DNA of 22,740 nucleotides from Bacillota bacterium (GCA_021821185.1 JAKACU010000023.1:1-22740), one strand, 5' to 3'; positions 14,690 through 22,678 are shown, counted from the stretch's first letter. Notes: generated by a model not told the origin, from the sequence alone. Numbers and translations are program-made.

Positions 14690-16153
14690 ATGGCGGATAT
14701 TCCACAACTTTTTGCACAAATGTTTCGCGCATCTTTTGGTGAAACAGCTTGGCAACAATATCAAAATTCTTTAGAGCATCCTCGAGTGCGTGGTTTGCGG
14801 ATAAATTCCTTAAGAGCAGTGAGTGACCGTCTAACCTTTCACCTTCCTGTTCCATGGAACCCAAGAGGTTTTATCATTGATCTTCAAGATCGCATTGGCA
14901 ACGATCCATTACATGCAGCGGGCGTCGTGTACCTTCAGGAGCCCACCGCAATGGCCCCAGTCGCTGTGCTTGAGCCAAAACCAGGCGAACGAATACTTGA
15001 CCTATGTGCCGCACCTGGTGGTAAAACAACGCAGATTGGCGCCGCCATGGACAACCAAGGTTTTCTTCTTGCCAACGAAATCAATCGATCGCGCGCCCAA
15101 GCTCTCGTGCAAAATGTCGAGCGCATAGGACTAACGCATACCACTGTGTCGGCTGTTGCCCCAGACAAACTCACGGGCGCGTATAGTGCATTTTTTGATG
15201 CTGTCTTAGTCGATGCACCGTGTAGCGCCGAAGGACTTTTTCGCCGCGAGCCTGAAGCAAAACTTATGTGGAGTATAGAGCGCGTCGAAACGCTCGCACA
15301 ACAACAACTAACCATATTGGAAAGCGCCTATACCATGCTGAAGGAACAGGGACGAATAGTCTACTCTACATGCACATTTAACCCCATAGAAAACGAATGC
15401 GTTGTAGCCAAATTTATCGCGTCTCACCATGATCTGAGTCTACAAAAGTTATCTTTAGCACAGAGCGATCAAGGCCTATCATGGACACAAATCCTGGATG
15501 CGGCAAAGCACAGCGAGTGGCTCCATACCCTTGTTCAGCACAGCGAAACCGCTCTTAAACACACAGATACCTCATACTGTGCACGTTTTTTTCCGTTTCA
15601 TTGCGAAGGAGAAGGACATTTTCTTGCCCTCATCGAACGTAAAAGCCATGATTCTCTAAAAGCACCGCACATAAAACGCGAAGCCGCAAAACACCGTGCA
15701 TCGCAACGTGATGAGCAGGCACTATTGGAGACTTATGCATCATTTGCGCGAGACACGTTGACACCAATTGCCATCAAACAAATTCAGGAATCTCGTCATT
15801 TTCTCGCACAAAACGGGGTGTTGTTTGCCGTTTCCAAGGACACAGCGCCCATGCCCGCCTACTTACGCCCCGGCCTACCCTTGCTTCATCTTGTGAACAA
15901 ACGCGCGGCACCGGAACACGCCTTGGCCATGACCTTGCAAAAAGACGATGTGTTACGCGCGTGTTCTTTACCCTACGGCGATCAAAAAATTCTCGACTAC
16001 TTGGCCGGTCACCCGATTCCCTGCGACAGTCAAAACGGATGGTGCCTCGTACTTATCGATGATGCTCCGATTGGATGGGGTAAAGCGTCTCAAGGCGTAT
16101 TGAAAAACCATTACCCAAAAGGGCTACGTCGACAGTATGAATTTGCTCGCTAG
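14690..16153 (+). CDS. RsmB/NOP-family rRNA cytosine-C5 methyltransferase (RsmF-like)
   Basis: A 487-residue SAM-dependent RNA m5C methyltransferase. DLCAAPGGKT (104-113) binds SAM. VDAPCSAEGLFRREPEA holds Cys178 and YSTCTFNPIENE holds Cys228, the release and nucleophile cysteines of this family. After the catalytic core (to about 300) comes a C-terminal extension of roughly 170 residues ending in IGWGKASQGVLKNHYPKGLRR, as in RsmF-like proteins, probably an RNA-binding PUA-like region. The target is likely a 16S rRNA cytosine, but the exact base cannot be read off. The ATG at 14690 has AAGGAG at 14674-14679. The gene stands alone on the plus strand between the glycosyltransferase operon and the maltodextrin operon. 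Confidence 0.9.
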   Translation: MADIPQLFAQMFRASFGETAWQQYQNSLEHPRVRGLRINSLRAVSDRLTFHLPVPWNPRGFIIDLQDRIGNDPLHAAGVVYLQEPTAMAPVAVLEPKPGERILDLCAAPGGKTTQIGAAMDNQGFLLANEINRSRAQALVQNVERIGLTHTTVSAVAPDKLTGAYSAFFDAVLVDAPCSAEGLFRREPEAKLMWSIERVETLAQQQLTILESAYTMLKEQGRIVYSTCTFNPIENECVVAKFIASHHDLSLQKLSLAQSDQGLSWTQILDAAKHSEWLHTLVQHSETALKHTDTSYCARFFPFHCEGEGHFLALIERKSHDSLKAPHIKREAAKHRASQRDEQALLETYASFARDTLTPIAIKQIQESRHFLAQNGVLFAVSKDTAPMPAYLRPGLPLLHLVNKRAAPEHALAMTLQKDDVLRACSLPYGDQKILDYLAGHPIPCDSQNGWCLVLIDDAPIGWGKASQGVLKNHYPKGLRRQYEFAR

Positions 16154-16159
16154 ATTTTC

Positions 16160-16173
16160 TGCAAACGTGTGCA
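16160..16173. promoter_or_regulatory. LacI-family operator-like palindrome (distal site)
   Basis: TGCAAACGTGTGCA is palindromic at 12 of 14 positions around a central CG, the usual form of LacI-family operators, and starts 7 nt after the rsmF-like stop codon. Its left half GCAAACG is repeated at 16396-16402. Confidence 0.45.
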
Positions 16174-16395
16174 CAACAGTTCTATCCTATAACGGCGGCG
16201 AAAATCCGCTCGGTCGAAGGAGTTTGACACAGTTAATGCTGTATGTTCGACACAGAGAAATCTCTTAAAAACTGAGCTATAGTGCCTTTTCTATACTAAA
16301 TACCATACAATTACACACTTTTTACATAAAATAATCTTATCGTAGAAGCAGGAAATGAAGGGTCTTATCTAGAAATTAATTTTGTCAAAATCAAT

Positions 16396-16407
16396 GCAAA
16401 CGATTGA
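16396..16407. promoter_or_regulatory. LacI-family operator-like site at the malE promoter
   Basis: GCAAACGATTGA has an imperfect CG-centred palindrome (CAAACGATTG, 8 of 10) and overlaps the candidate -35 box at 16404. Its left half matches that of the site at 16160. Position and form suit repression by the LacI-type regulator encoded at the end of the operon; this is inference. Confidence 0.45.
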
Positions 16408-16431
16408 ACTACTTTTTGACGTTGCTGTAAG
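16404..16431 (+). promoter_or_regulatory. Candidate promoter of the maltodextrin operon
   Basis: TTGAAC (16404-16409), a 16-base spacer and TGTAAG (16426-16431) preceded by TG-C, which makes an extended -10. A start of transcription near 16437 would give a leader of about 155 nt to the malE ATG or 50 nt to the GTG at 16488. A rival -35 TTGACG at 16416 lacks a good -10. Confidence 0.4.
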
Positions 16432-16482
16432 CGAACCCAATGTTCTTTCTATTGACTTCGCGAGGCAACGGATAAGGAGTAG

Positions 16483-16502
16483 AAAGCGTGAAAACGCTTG
16501 GG
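16483..16502. promoter_or_regulatory. Possible cre or second operator in the malE leader
   Basis: AAGCGTGAAAACGCTT is an inverted repeat with 6-base arms. Within it TGAAAACGCT matches the left part of the catabolite responsive element consensus, while the right end (GGG for WCA) does not. It lies downstream of the candidate promoter, where CcpA or a repressor could block elongation. Confidence 0.35.
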
Positions 16503-16592
16503 CAATCTCTAGCATTGATGGAGGCGCAAATTCCTTGGGGGCAAATGCCGTCCGATGAGGACGAAACCCAAAACAGAGAGGGGCAATTTTCA

Positions 16593-17837
16593 ATGAAACG
16601 TTTGTCAAAATTTACAGCAACCGCACTTGCAGTTGGAACACTCGGTACGGTACTTGCTACTGTAGGCGGCGGGCTGGGTGCTACCGCAACTCTCAAAGCA
16701 ACACAAGGCGCATCTGTGCCGTCGGGTCAACATCTTACGATATGGTCTTGGTGGGGCGGCCCTGAAGCACAATTAATGCAACAAACAGCCAATGCGTGGG
16801 GCAAATTGCATAACGATACGGTAACCGTCATTGATAAATCAGCCGATAGTAATTTCAATGATTTTGAAAACGCTGTCCGTAGCAACTCCGCAGACATGGC
16901 CATTGGTATCCCGCACAATAACTTAGGGCCACTGCAATTAGCTGGAGTTCTTGCACCCGTACCCAATGGTGAGATCAATAAAGCAGACTACATCACCCCT
17001 TCACTCAATGCCGTATCTTTTGCCGGACGCATGTATGGGATTCCTCTTGCAGCTGAAACATATGCACTTTTTTATCGCACGAATAAACTTTCAGCGGCTC
17101 CGACAACATGGAATCAATTTATTACAGATGCCAAAAAAGTCGGCTTCGAGTTTCCAGATAATAACTTTTACTTCTCGTATGCGTATATTGGTGGCATGGG
17201 CGGTTATGTGTTTGGTCAAAATCACGGTTATACAAACGCCGGTGACATCGGTCTCAATAGCAAAGGCGCCGTCGCTGGTTTGAATCTTCTTAAGGATTTT
17301 GTCTTTAAATACCACTTTATGTCCAAGAACTTCAACAATAATTACGCCTTAACAGACTTTCAATCCGGAAAAACTGGGATGTATATCTCGGGTCCTTGGG
17401 ACACGCCCGGACTGTTGAAAGCTAAAGTGCCTTTCAAAGTAGTTCCATTGCCGCTTTTACCAAACGGAAAACACCCACAAACCTTTGAAGGGTATCAAAC
17501 CATGGTCGTGAGTTCGCGTACGCATAACGCTGCGGCTGCTTGGAGTTTAGCGCAATATATTGCAAAGACAACGCCGCTCAAAGAATTGGCTATTGGTCAC
17601 CGCCTGCCAGTCCTGAAAGCTTTGATCAATGGACCACAAGTGCGTCAAAACCCGATTAACGAAGCTTTTGCGAAAGCTCTGCAATATGGCGTACCTATGC
17701 CTAACGTTGCTGCCATGAATGCTGTGTGGACACCAGCTGGCAACATGCTCACTTTTATCACGCAAGGTAAAGAGGCGCCTCAAACAGCAGCAAATAACGC
17801 CGTCAAACAAATTCGCGTCGGCGAAGCCATTCAATAA
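16593..17837 (+). CDS. malE: Maltose/maltodextrin ABC transporter substrate-binding protein
   Basis: A 414-residue extracellular sugar-binding protein. It begins with a Sec signal peptide (MKRLSKF, hydrophobic run ending near GGGLGA), then LTIWSWWGGPEAQLMQQTANAW, an opening typical of family 1 binding proteins. MYGIPLAAETYALFYRTNKL, TGMYISGPWDTPG and AAWSLAQYIAK are also MalE-like. No lipobox and no cysteine at all is present, which is unusual for a Gram-positive binding protein. The ATG at 16593 has GAGG at 16578-16581. The frame is open to a GTG at 16488 with a better ribosome site, which would add 35 hydrophilic residues before the signal peptide; I prefer the ATG. The exact ligand (maltose, longer dextrins or cyclodextrin) is inferred from the neighbours. 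Confidence 0.9.
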   Translation: MKRLSKFTATALAVGTLGTVLATVGGGLGATATLKATQGASVPSGQHLTIWSWWGGPEAQLMQQTANAWGKLHNDTVTVIDKSADSNFNDFENAVRSNSADMAIGIPHNNLGPLQLAGVLAPVPNGEINKADYITPSLNAVSFAGRMYGIPLAAETYALFYRTNKLSAAPTTWNQFITDAKKVGFEFPDNNFYFSYAYIGGMGGYVFGQNHGYTNAGDIGLNSKGAVAGLNLLKDFVFKYHFMSKNFNNNYALTDFQSGKTGMYISGPWDTPGLLKAKVPFKVVPLPLLPNGKHPQTFEGYQTMVVSSRTHNAAAAWSLAQYIAKTTPLKELAIGHRLPVLKALINGPQVRQNPINEAFAKALQYGVPMPNVAAMNAVWTPAGNMLTFITQGKEAPQTAANNAVKQIRVGEAIQ

Positions 17838-17865
17838 TCACTTCTCTCACGAACGATATCAAATT

Positions 17866-17898
17866 TATGGAGGCACCTGCACGTAAGGTGCCTCCATA
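17866..17898 (+). repeat. Strong intercistronic hairpin between malE and malF
   Basis: ATGGAGGCACCT (17867-17878) pairs perfectly with AGGTGCCTCCAT (17886-17897) around a 7-base loop, and one outer T-A pair makes 13 bp. No T run follows. In the 100-nt gap it probably protects malE mRNA or partly stops transcription so that more binding protein than permease is made. Confidence 0.75.
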
Positions 17899-17937
17899 TC
17901 TCCTTACAGCACAGTCTTTTATAGAGGAGGCCCAGAT

Positions 17938-18894
17938 ATGGCGACGTCAAGTGCAAAATTGCGCGCCGCGCATGGCCAAAGAAAAAAAACTCAACCTACC
18001 GCCTATGTATATCTCTTACCGGCGTTGATTACCATTGCCATCCTAAGTGTTGGACCTATTATCTACACGATCGTCATTTCTTTTACGAATTACGACAGTG
18101 GTCCTCACTTTTTTAACTGGAATTGGGTAGGATTCACCAATTATCAAAATGTTCTATTTGGCGAATGGGGTCAGTACTTTTTACCTACCATTATATGGAC
18201 TTTTGTTTTTGCCATTCTCACGACCGCTCTAAATTACTTTCTTGGTCTGATTATGGCCGTCTTACTCAATAACAAACATATGAAAGAGTCTGTCGTTTAT
18301 CGCGGTATCTTGATTATTCCCTGGGCTGTTCCAGCCTTAGCCTCTCAATTGGCTTGGAGTGGTATGCTTGATTATAGCCGCGGCAATATCAATCAACTCC
18401 TTCATTTTATTGGGATCGCCCCAATTCCATGGCTTATCAACACATTCTGGGCCAAAGTAGCCATTTTACTTGTTAACCTATGGCTCGGTTATCCGTACAT
18501 GATGAACGTTTGTCTTGGCGGTTTGCAAGCTGTCCCTGGCGAGTTATACGAAGCGTCAGCCATTGACGGGGCCAGCCCCATCCAACAATTTTTCAGCATT
18601 ACGCTTCCTTCTCTTTGGAGAATTAGCCTACCGCTAATTATTCCAACAATGGCATTCAACTTTAACAATTTCGGCGCTGTCTACCTTTTAACAGGCGGCA
18701 ATCCAGCGAGTCAAACCAACCAATTTGCCGGATCGACAGACATATTGATCAGCGCCGTATATAAGATGATCGATCAACTTGCCATTTCACCATATGGTTT
18801 AGTTTCCACCTTGGCGGTCCTCGCCTTCATTGTCGTTGCCGTATTTAGTTACATCAATATGCACTTCACTCATGCCTTTGAGGAGGTCGACTGA
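17938..18894 (+). CDS. malF: Maltodextrin ABC transporter permease MalF
   Basis: A 318-residue inner permease subunit with about six membrane segments. The first follows a basic N-terminus (QRKKTQPTAYVYLLPALITIAILSV), as in MalF-type proteins without the long periplasmic loop of E. coli. The EAA loop that docks on the ATPase is visible as YEASAIDGASPIQQFFSITLP. FNNFGAVYLLTGGNP near the C-terminus is characteristic of MalF. The ATG at 17938 has GAGGAGG at 17924-17930. MalG follows after 2 nt. No ATPase gene is present in the operon, so a shared MsmX/MalK-type ATPase from elsewhere is expected. Confidence 0.94.
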   Translation: MATSSAKLRAAHGQRKKTQPTAYVYLLPALITIAILSVGPIIYTIVISFTNYDSGPHFFNWNWVGFTNYQNVLFGEWGQYFLPTIIWTFVFAILTTALNYFLGLIMAVLLNNKHMKESVVYRGILIIPWAVPALASQLAWSGMLDYSRGNINQLLHFIGIAPIPWLINTFWAKVAILLVNLWLGYPYMMNVCLGGLQAVPGELYEASAIDGASPIQQFFSITLPSLWRISLPLIIPTMAFNFNNFGAVYLLTGGNPASQTNQFAGSTDILISAVYKMIDQLAISPYGLVSTLAVLAFIVVAVFSYINMHFTHAFEEVD

Positions 18895-18896
18895 AG

Positions 18897-19763
18897 ATGG
18901 CGAAGTCAAAAAAAACAATGGCCCCAGGCGAACGTGTCGGCCTCTATATTTCGCGTGTGGTTGTTTGGTTGGGGATGCTATTTGCGATTATTCCCATCTA
19001 TTTCGTCGTAAGAGCTTCATTTTCGCTCGGGACGTCATTTTACCAGACGAATCCATTCGATTGGTCCAACCTAACATTAGCTAATTATCAGTCATTAGCT
19101 ACGCCATTCACCTCAGGCTATACGTTTGCGCAATGGCTAGGCAATACATTTCTTGTCGCCACATTAACATCTCTTGTTCAGGTATTTATTACGGTGACCG
19201 CAGCTTTTGCTTTTAGTCGAATGAAGTTTTGGGGTAGACGTTACGGGCTTATGTTTCTGTTGTTATTGCAAATGTTCCCAACTTTAATGTCAGCTACCGC
19301 TTACTACATCGTCCTGTCAGACATTCAAGGCTTAAATAATCTGTGGTGGTATATGGCTATCTTGTGCGGTGGAAGCGCCTATACGATTTGGTTGATGAAA
19401 GGGTATATGGATACAGTTCCACGGGACCTTGACGAAGCTGCTATTGTTGATGGCGCAGGATATTTCAGGATATTTTGGCAAATCATATTACCTCTTGCCC
19501 TTCCGATGGTAGTTGTCGTCTTCATTTTCTCCTTTATCGGTATATTTACAGAATATCCTTTGGCTAATTTGCTTCTTACATCGCCAAGCAATTATACCGT
19601 TGGTTTAGGATTGTATTGGTTGCTCAATCCGGCATCCCATGCACAGAACTTTACGCAATTCTCAGCAGCTGCATTGGTCATTGCAGTTCCCATTACGGTG
19701 GTATATATGATTTTTCAAAAATGGATCGTTCGGGGTCTTACAGCCGGTGCTGTGAAGGGTTAA
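18897..19763 (+). CDS. malG: Maltodextrin ABC transporter permease MalG
   Basis: A 288-residue partner of MalF with six membrane segments. The EAA loop is LDEAAIVDGAGYFRIFWQIILPLALP and the C-terminus ends with FQKWIVRGLTAGAVKG, a typical MalG ending. Its ribosome site GGAGG sits inside the last codons of malF, ten bases before the ATG at 18897, so the pair is translationally coupled and made in equal amounts. The TAA stop is inside the loop of a strong hairpin (19749-19774). Confidence 0.94.
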   Translation: MAKSKKTMAPGERVGLYISRVVVWLGMLFAIIPIYFVVRASFSLGTSFYQTNPFDWSNLTLANYQSLATPFTSGYTFAQWLGNTFLVATLTSLVQVFITVTAAFAFSRMKFWGRRYGLMFLLLLQMFPTLMSATAYYIVLSDIQGLNNLWWYMAILCGGSAYTIWLMKGYMDTVPRDLDEAAIVDGAGYFRIFWQIILPLALPMVVVVFIFSFIGIFTEYPLANLLLTSPSNYTVGLGLYWLLNPASHAQNFTQFSAAALVIAVPITVVYMIFQKWIVRGLTAGAVKG

Positions 19764-19774
19764 TCCTTCACAGC
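19749..19774 (+). repeat. Hairpin over the malG stop codon
   Basis: GCTGTGAAGG (19749-19758) pairs perfectly with CCTTCACAGC (19765-19774). The 6-base loop GTTAAT holds the malG stop TAA. No T run follows. It precedes the ribosome site of the GH13 gene by about six bases. Confidence 0.7.
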
Positions 19775-19793
19775 CCGTCAGGGGGTTGAAACA

Positions 19794-21584
19794 GTGTCAC
19801 TCAAACAGGATATCGCTGCATCTATTTACCATGAATCGGTAGAACCTTTTGCCTATTCGTATCAAAATGATCTCTATGTCCGATTACGCCTAGGCAATCG
19901 CGTAGCAGATCATGTTGACGTTATTCATTTCGATAAATTCAAACCAAAGGATACTCGCATTGTAACGCCAGCTCTTCCCTATGCAAAGCACGGAACGACA
20001 CACGAGATTTACCAGGCGTGTTTGCAGCGCGGTACCAAACGCTTCAAATATATTTTCGCTATCCACGTCGATCAAGAAACGTATTTCTACAGTCGAATCG
20101 GGTTAACCGATGCGGAGCCAGAGGACATTAATGATACGTTTGAGGTTCCTTATCTTGGTGAACGAGACACCTACAGTCCACCCGACTGGATCGTCGGAAC
20201 CACCTATTACCAGATTTTCCCAGAACGATTTAACAGAAGTGAAACAGGACCAGAACATAGTCGTACGTTAGTGCCATGGGATTCTGTACCGACGCGAGAC
20301 AGTTTTTATGGCGGCAACATTCAAGGTATCATCGAAAAAATCGACTACATTGCCGATCTAGGCGTCACTGTAGTGTACTTCACGCCCGTCTTTGAAGCAC
20401 CATCGAACCATAAGTACGATACGATCAACTATTTTAAAATAGATCCTGACTTTGGTACAGAAGATGATCTAAGACAACTTGTGGACGCATGTCACGCACG
20501 CGGCATGCGCGTAGTGCTTGATGCGGTGTTCAACCACATGGGTGTAGAACATCCAATATTTAAGGATCTCCTGCAAAATGGACCTGATTCAACCTATGCG
20601 GATTGGATCTATCCAAAATCCTGGCCGCTTTCTATCGAGGAACGCAACTATGAGACATTTGATTTCGTACCGCATATGCCAAAATGGCGAACAGCAACAC
20701 CTGCTGTAGAAGATTATCTCAGCAAGGTTGGTGAATACTGGATTGACAAAGTGGGTATCGATGGTTGGCGACTTGATGTATCCGATGAAGTGGAGCATAC
20801 CTTTTGGAAGCATTTTCGCTCCCGTATCAAAGCAAAAAACCCTGACGTATTGATTTGCGGAGAGATTTGGCAGGTTGCGACACCATGGCTACGTGGTGAT
20901 GAATTTGATTCCGTCATGAATTATCCTTTTGGTTTTGCAGTTCTTGAATGGTTAGCTAAAGGCACACTAAATGCTAAAGAATTCTTCTACCGTATCGAAC
21001 GTATTCGAGCGCTCTACCCAGAACACGTCCTTCCTGCCTTATGGAATCTGCTGGATTCTCACGATACGCCGCGACTTTTAACGCTATGTAATGATGACAA
21101 GACGCAAGCAAGGCTCGCAAGCTTCTTGCAATTTGCCGCCGTTGGGTCACCAGTGCTATATTACGGAGATGAAGTGGGTATAAACGGTGGCCCAGATCCT
21201 TTATGCCGTGGTGGAATGGTTTGGGATGAAGATGAACAAGATCAAACGTTGCAGGAGTATTACCGTGCACTTCTGCGCGCTAGGAAAGATCACAAGGCAC
21301 TTGTTAAAGGAAACTTCCGACCTGTTTTTGACGGACTGTCGAAACAATTGTATGGCTTTGTACGATCACTGAAAGATTCTGCCACTGATGAACGTCTTGA
21401 GACCATCGTATGTTTTGTAAATAATGATGACGAAGCTGTGTCCTTCCAATTCTCGGATGCGGCCCTTACACCAGGTGTTTACAAATGCATTTTCGGGAGT
21501 CTCAAAGGGCACACGGCCAGCACAAAAAATGTGCTATCCTTGCCTGCTAAAGATGCTTCCATGTGGCTATTGGCTGGTGAATAG
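19794..21584 (+). CDS. GH13 cyclomaltodextrinase/neopullulanase/maltogenic amylase (cytoplasmic)
   Basis: A 596-residue alpha-glucan hydrolase of the GH13_20 type. The first 125 residues or so form the N-terminal CBM34-like domain of this group. The catalytic barrel shows DAVFNH (region I), GWRLDVSDE with nucleophile Asp328, LICGEIW with acid Glu357, and LLDSHDTPR with Asp424. MPKWRT corresponds to the MPKL-type region V of cyclomaltodextrinases and neopullulanases. There is no signal peptide, so it acts on imported maltodextrins or cyclodextrins in the cytosol, matching its place after MalEFG. The start is GTG at 19794 with AGGGGG at 19780-19785. The exact preference between pullulan, cyclodextrin and maltodextrin cannot be told from sequence. 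Confidence 0.93.
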   Translation: MSLKQDIAASIYHESVEPFAYSYQNDLYVRLRLGNRVADHVDVIHFDKFKPKDTRIVTPALPYAKHGTTHEIYQACLQRGTKRFKYIFAIHVDQETYFYSRIGLTDAEPEDINDTFEVPYLGERDTYSPPDWIVGTTYYQIFPERFNRSETGPEHSRTLVPWDSVPTRDSFYGGNIQGIIEKIDYIADLGVTVVYFTPVFEAPSNHKYDTINYFKIDPDFGTEDDLRQLVDACHARGMRVVLDAVFNHMGVEHPIFKDLLQNGPDSTYADWIYPKSWPLSIEERNYETFDFVPHMPKWRTATPAVEDYLSKVGEYWIDKVGIDGWRLDVSDEVEHTFWKHFRSRIKAKNPDVLICGEIWQVATPWLRGDEFDSVMNYPFGFAVLEWLAKGTLNAKEFFYRIERIRALYPEHVLPALWNLLDSHDTPRLLTLCNDDKTQARLASFLQFAAVGSPVLYYGDEVGINGGPDPLCRGGMVWDEDEQDQTLQEYYRALLRARKDHKALVKGNFRPVFDGLSKQLYGFVRSLKDSATDERLETIVCFVNNDDEAVSFQFSDAALTPGVYKCIFGSLKGHTASTKNVLSLPAKDASMWLLAGE

Positions 21585-21586
21585 AC

Positions 21587-22639
21587 GTGGGTTTTAACAT
21601 TAAAGATGTGGCGTCACTCGCGGGAGTTAGTCCTTCGACCGTTTCTCGGGTAGTGGCTAACCATCCGCGTATCAGTCAAGAAACTCGAGAACGTGTTCGC
21701 GCAGCGATGAAAGAGTTAGATTACCATCCTAATGCCATCGCTCGCAGCCTAGTAAAAAAGACATCTGACACCATTGGCTTGCTGATTCCTAGCCCGATCG
21801 ATCAGTTTTTTCTGAATCCCTTTTTTACAGAATGCCTACGTGGGATTACTTCCGTGACGCAACAAGCTGGTTATGATGTATTATTATCGACGGCCAATTT
21901 CACCGGTTTTAATGATGAAACTCGTTTACAACACATGCTTGGCAGCAAACGAGTCGATGGTGTCATTTTGCTTAGCTCAAAAATCCATGATCCTTTGATT
22001 CCTATTCTTGAAGAAAATCATGTGCCATCGGTATTAATCGGTCGTCCTGCCGTTGCTTCCTCAATCAGTTGGGTCAACAACGACAATCAAAAAGCATCCT
22101 ATGATGCCACAACGTATCTGCTTCAACAAGGGCATCACCGCATTGGATTTCTTGGTGGTTCACAAGATCTTGTTGTCAGTGTCGATCGCCTGGCTGGCTA
22201 CCATGCTGCTCTTCGTGATGCTTCAATCACTTTAGAGTCAAATCTTATCGTGTCAGCTGAATTTCTTGAAGAAGGCGGCTACACCGGTATGATGAGACTT
22301 ATGGCACTTGTCGAGCGGCCGACAGCTATCGTCGCATCGGATGATGTATTGGGATTCGGTGCCATGCGAGCAGCCGGAGAACTTGGTTACCGCATTCCTG
22401 ATGATCTTGCTATCGTTGGCTTTAACGATATTCCACTTGCAAAAATGGCTAATCCACCGATGACTTCGATGAATGTGCACATTGATGAATTAGGTAAGAT
22501 AGCTGCAGAAGTGATCATCGAGCAGATCTCGCAACCATCGCGTGGCAAAAGAACTGTCATCATCCAACATGACCTCGTCATAAGACGATCATGCAGTTCT
22601 GCGGCGCCTCCTTACTTTGGCTCTGTTATTACATCGTAA
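21587..22639 (+). CDS. LacI-family transcriptional regulator (MalR-like)
   Basis: A 350-residue LacI-type repressor. The N-terminal helix-turn-helix is IKDVASLAGVSPSTVSRVVANHPRISQETRERV, followed by the hinge YHPNAIARSLVKK and a periplasmic-binding-protein-like sugar domain starting TIGLLIPSP. The GTG at 21587 comes 2 nt after the GH13 stop; there is no strong ribosome site, so translation probably depends on coupling. As the last gene of the maltodextrin operon it most likely senses maltose or a derivative and binds the CG-centred sites upstream of malE. The exact name MalR is an inference from context. Confidence 0.92.
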   Translation: MGFNIKDVASLAGVSPSTVSRVVANHPRISQETRERVRAAMKELDYHPNAIARSLVKKTSDTIGLLIPSPIDQFFLNPFFTECLRGITSVTQQAGYDVLLSTANFTGFNDETRLQHMLGSKRVDGVILLSSKIHDPLIPILEENHVPSVLIGRPAVASSISWVNNDNQKASYDATTYLLQQGHHRIGFLGGSQDLVVSVDRLAGYHAALRDASITLESNLIVSAEFLEEGGYTGMMRLMALVERPTAIVASDDVLGFGAMRAAGELGYRIPDDLAIVGFNDIPLAKMANPPMTSMNVHIDELGKIAAEVIIEQISQPSRGKRTVIIQHDLVIRRSCSSAAPPYFGSVITS

Positions 22640-22654
22640 GTAACGTAACTTTCG

Positions 22655-22678
22655 CGACCCTTAACGGGTCGTTTTTTT
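22655..22678 (+). terminator. Rho-independent terminator of the maltodextrin operon
   Basis: CGACCC (22655-22660) pairs with GGGTCG (22666-22671), loop TTAAC, followed directly by seven T (22672-22678). An outer repeat CGTAAC (22644-22649) with GTTACG (22680-22685) surrounds it. Confidence 0.9.

Larger units (their letters stand above)
16154..16592 (+). promoter_or_regulatory. Regulatory region upstream of the maltodextrin operon
   Basis: No gene is seen in 16154-16487. It holds CG-centred operator-like sites at 16160-16173 and 16396-16407, a larger inverted repeat 16213-16251 (GTCGAA with TTCGAC, and ACAG with CTGT inside), an AT-rich stretch from 16290 to 16400 and a 13-base palindrome 16379-16391 (ATTTTGTCAAAAT). 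From 16488 to 16592 the frame is open and in phase with malE behind its own ribosome site, but it is more likely leader than signal-peptide coding sequence. Confidence 0.6.

Noticed and set aside
16154..16487. tRNA(Sec) or other small RNA gene in the long gap
   Set aside because: No acceptor stem, no GGTTCRA T-loop and no CCA-type end were found.
16536..16580. Hammerhead ribozyme-like sequence (GTCC-GATGA-GGAC-GAAAC) in the malE leader
   Set aside because: The stem II and GAAA parts look like a hammerhead, but the essential CUGAUGA strand and a usable cleavage site with stems I and III are absent.
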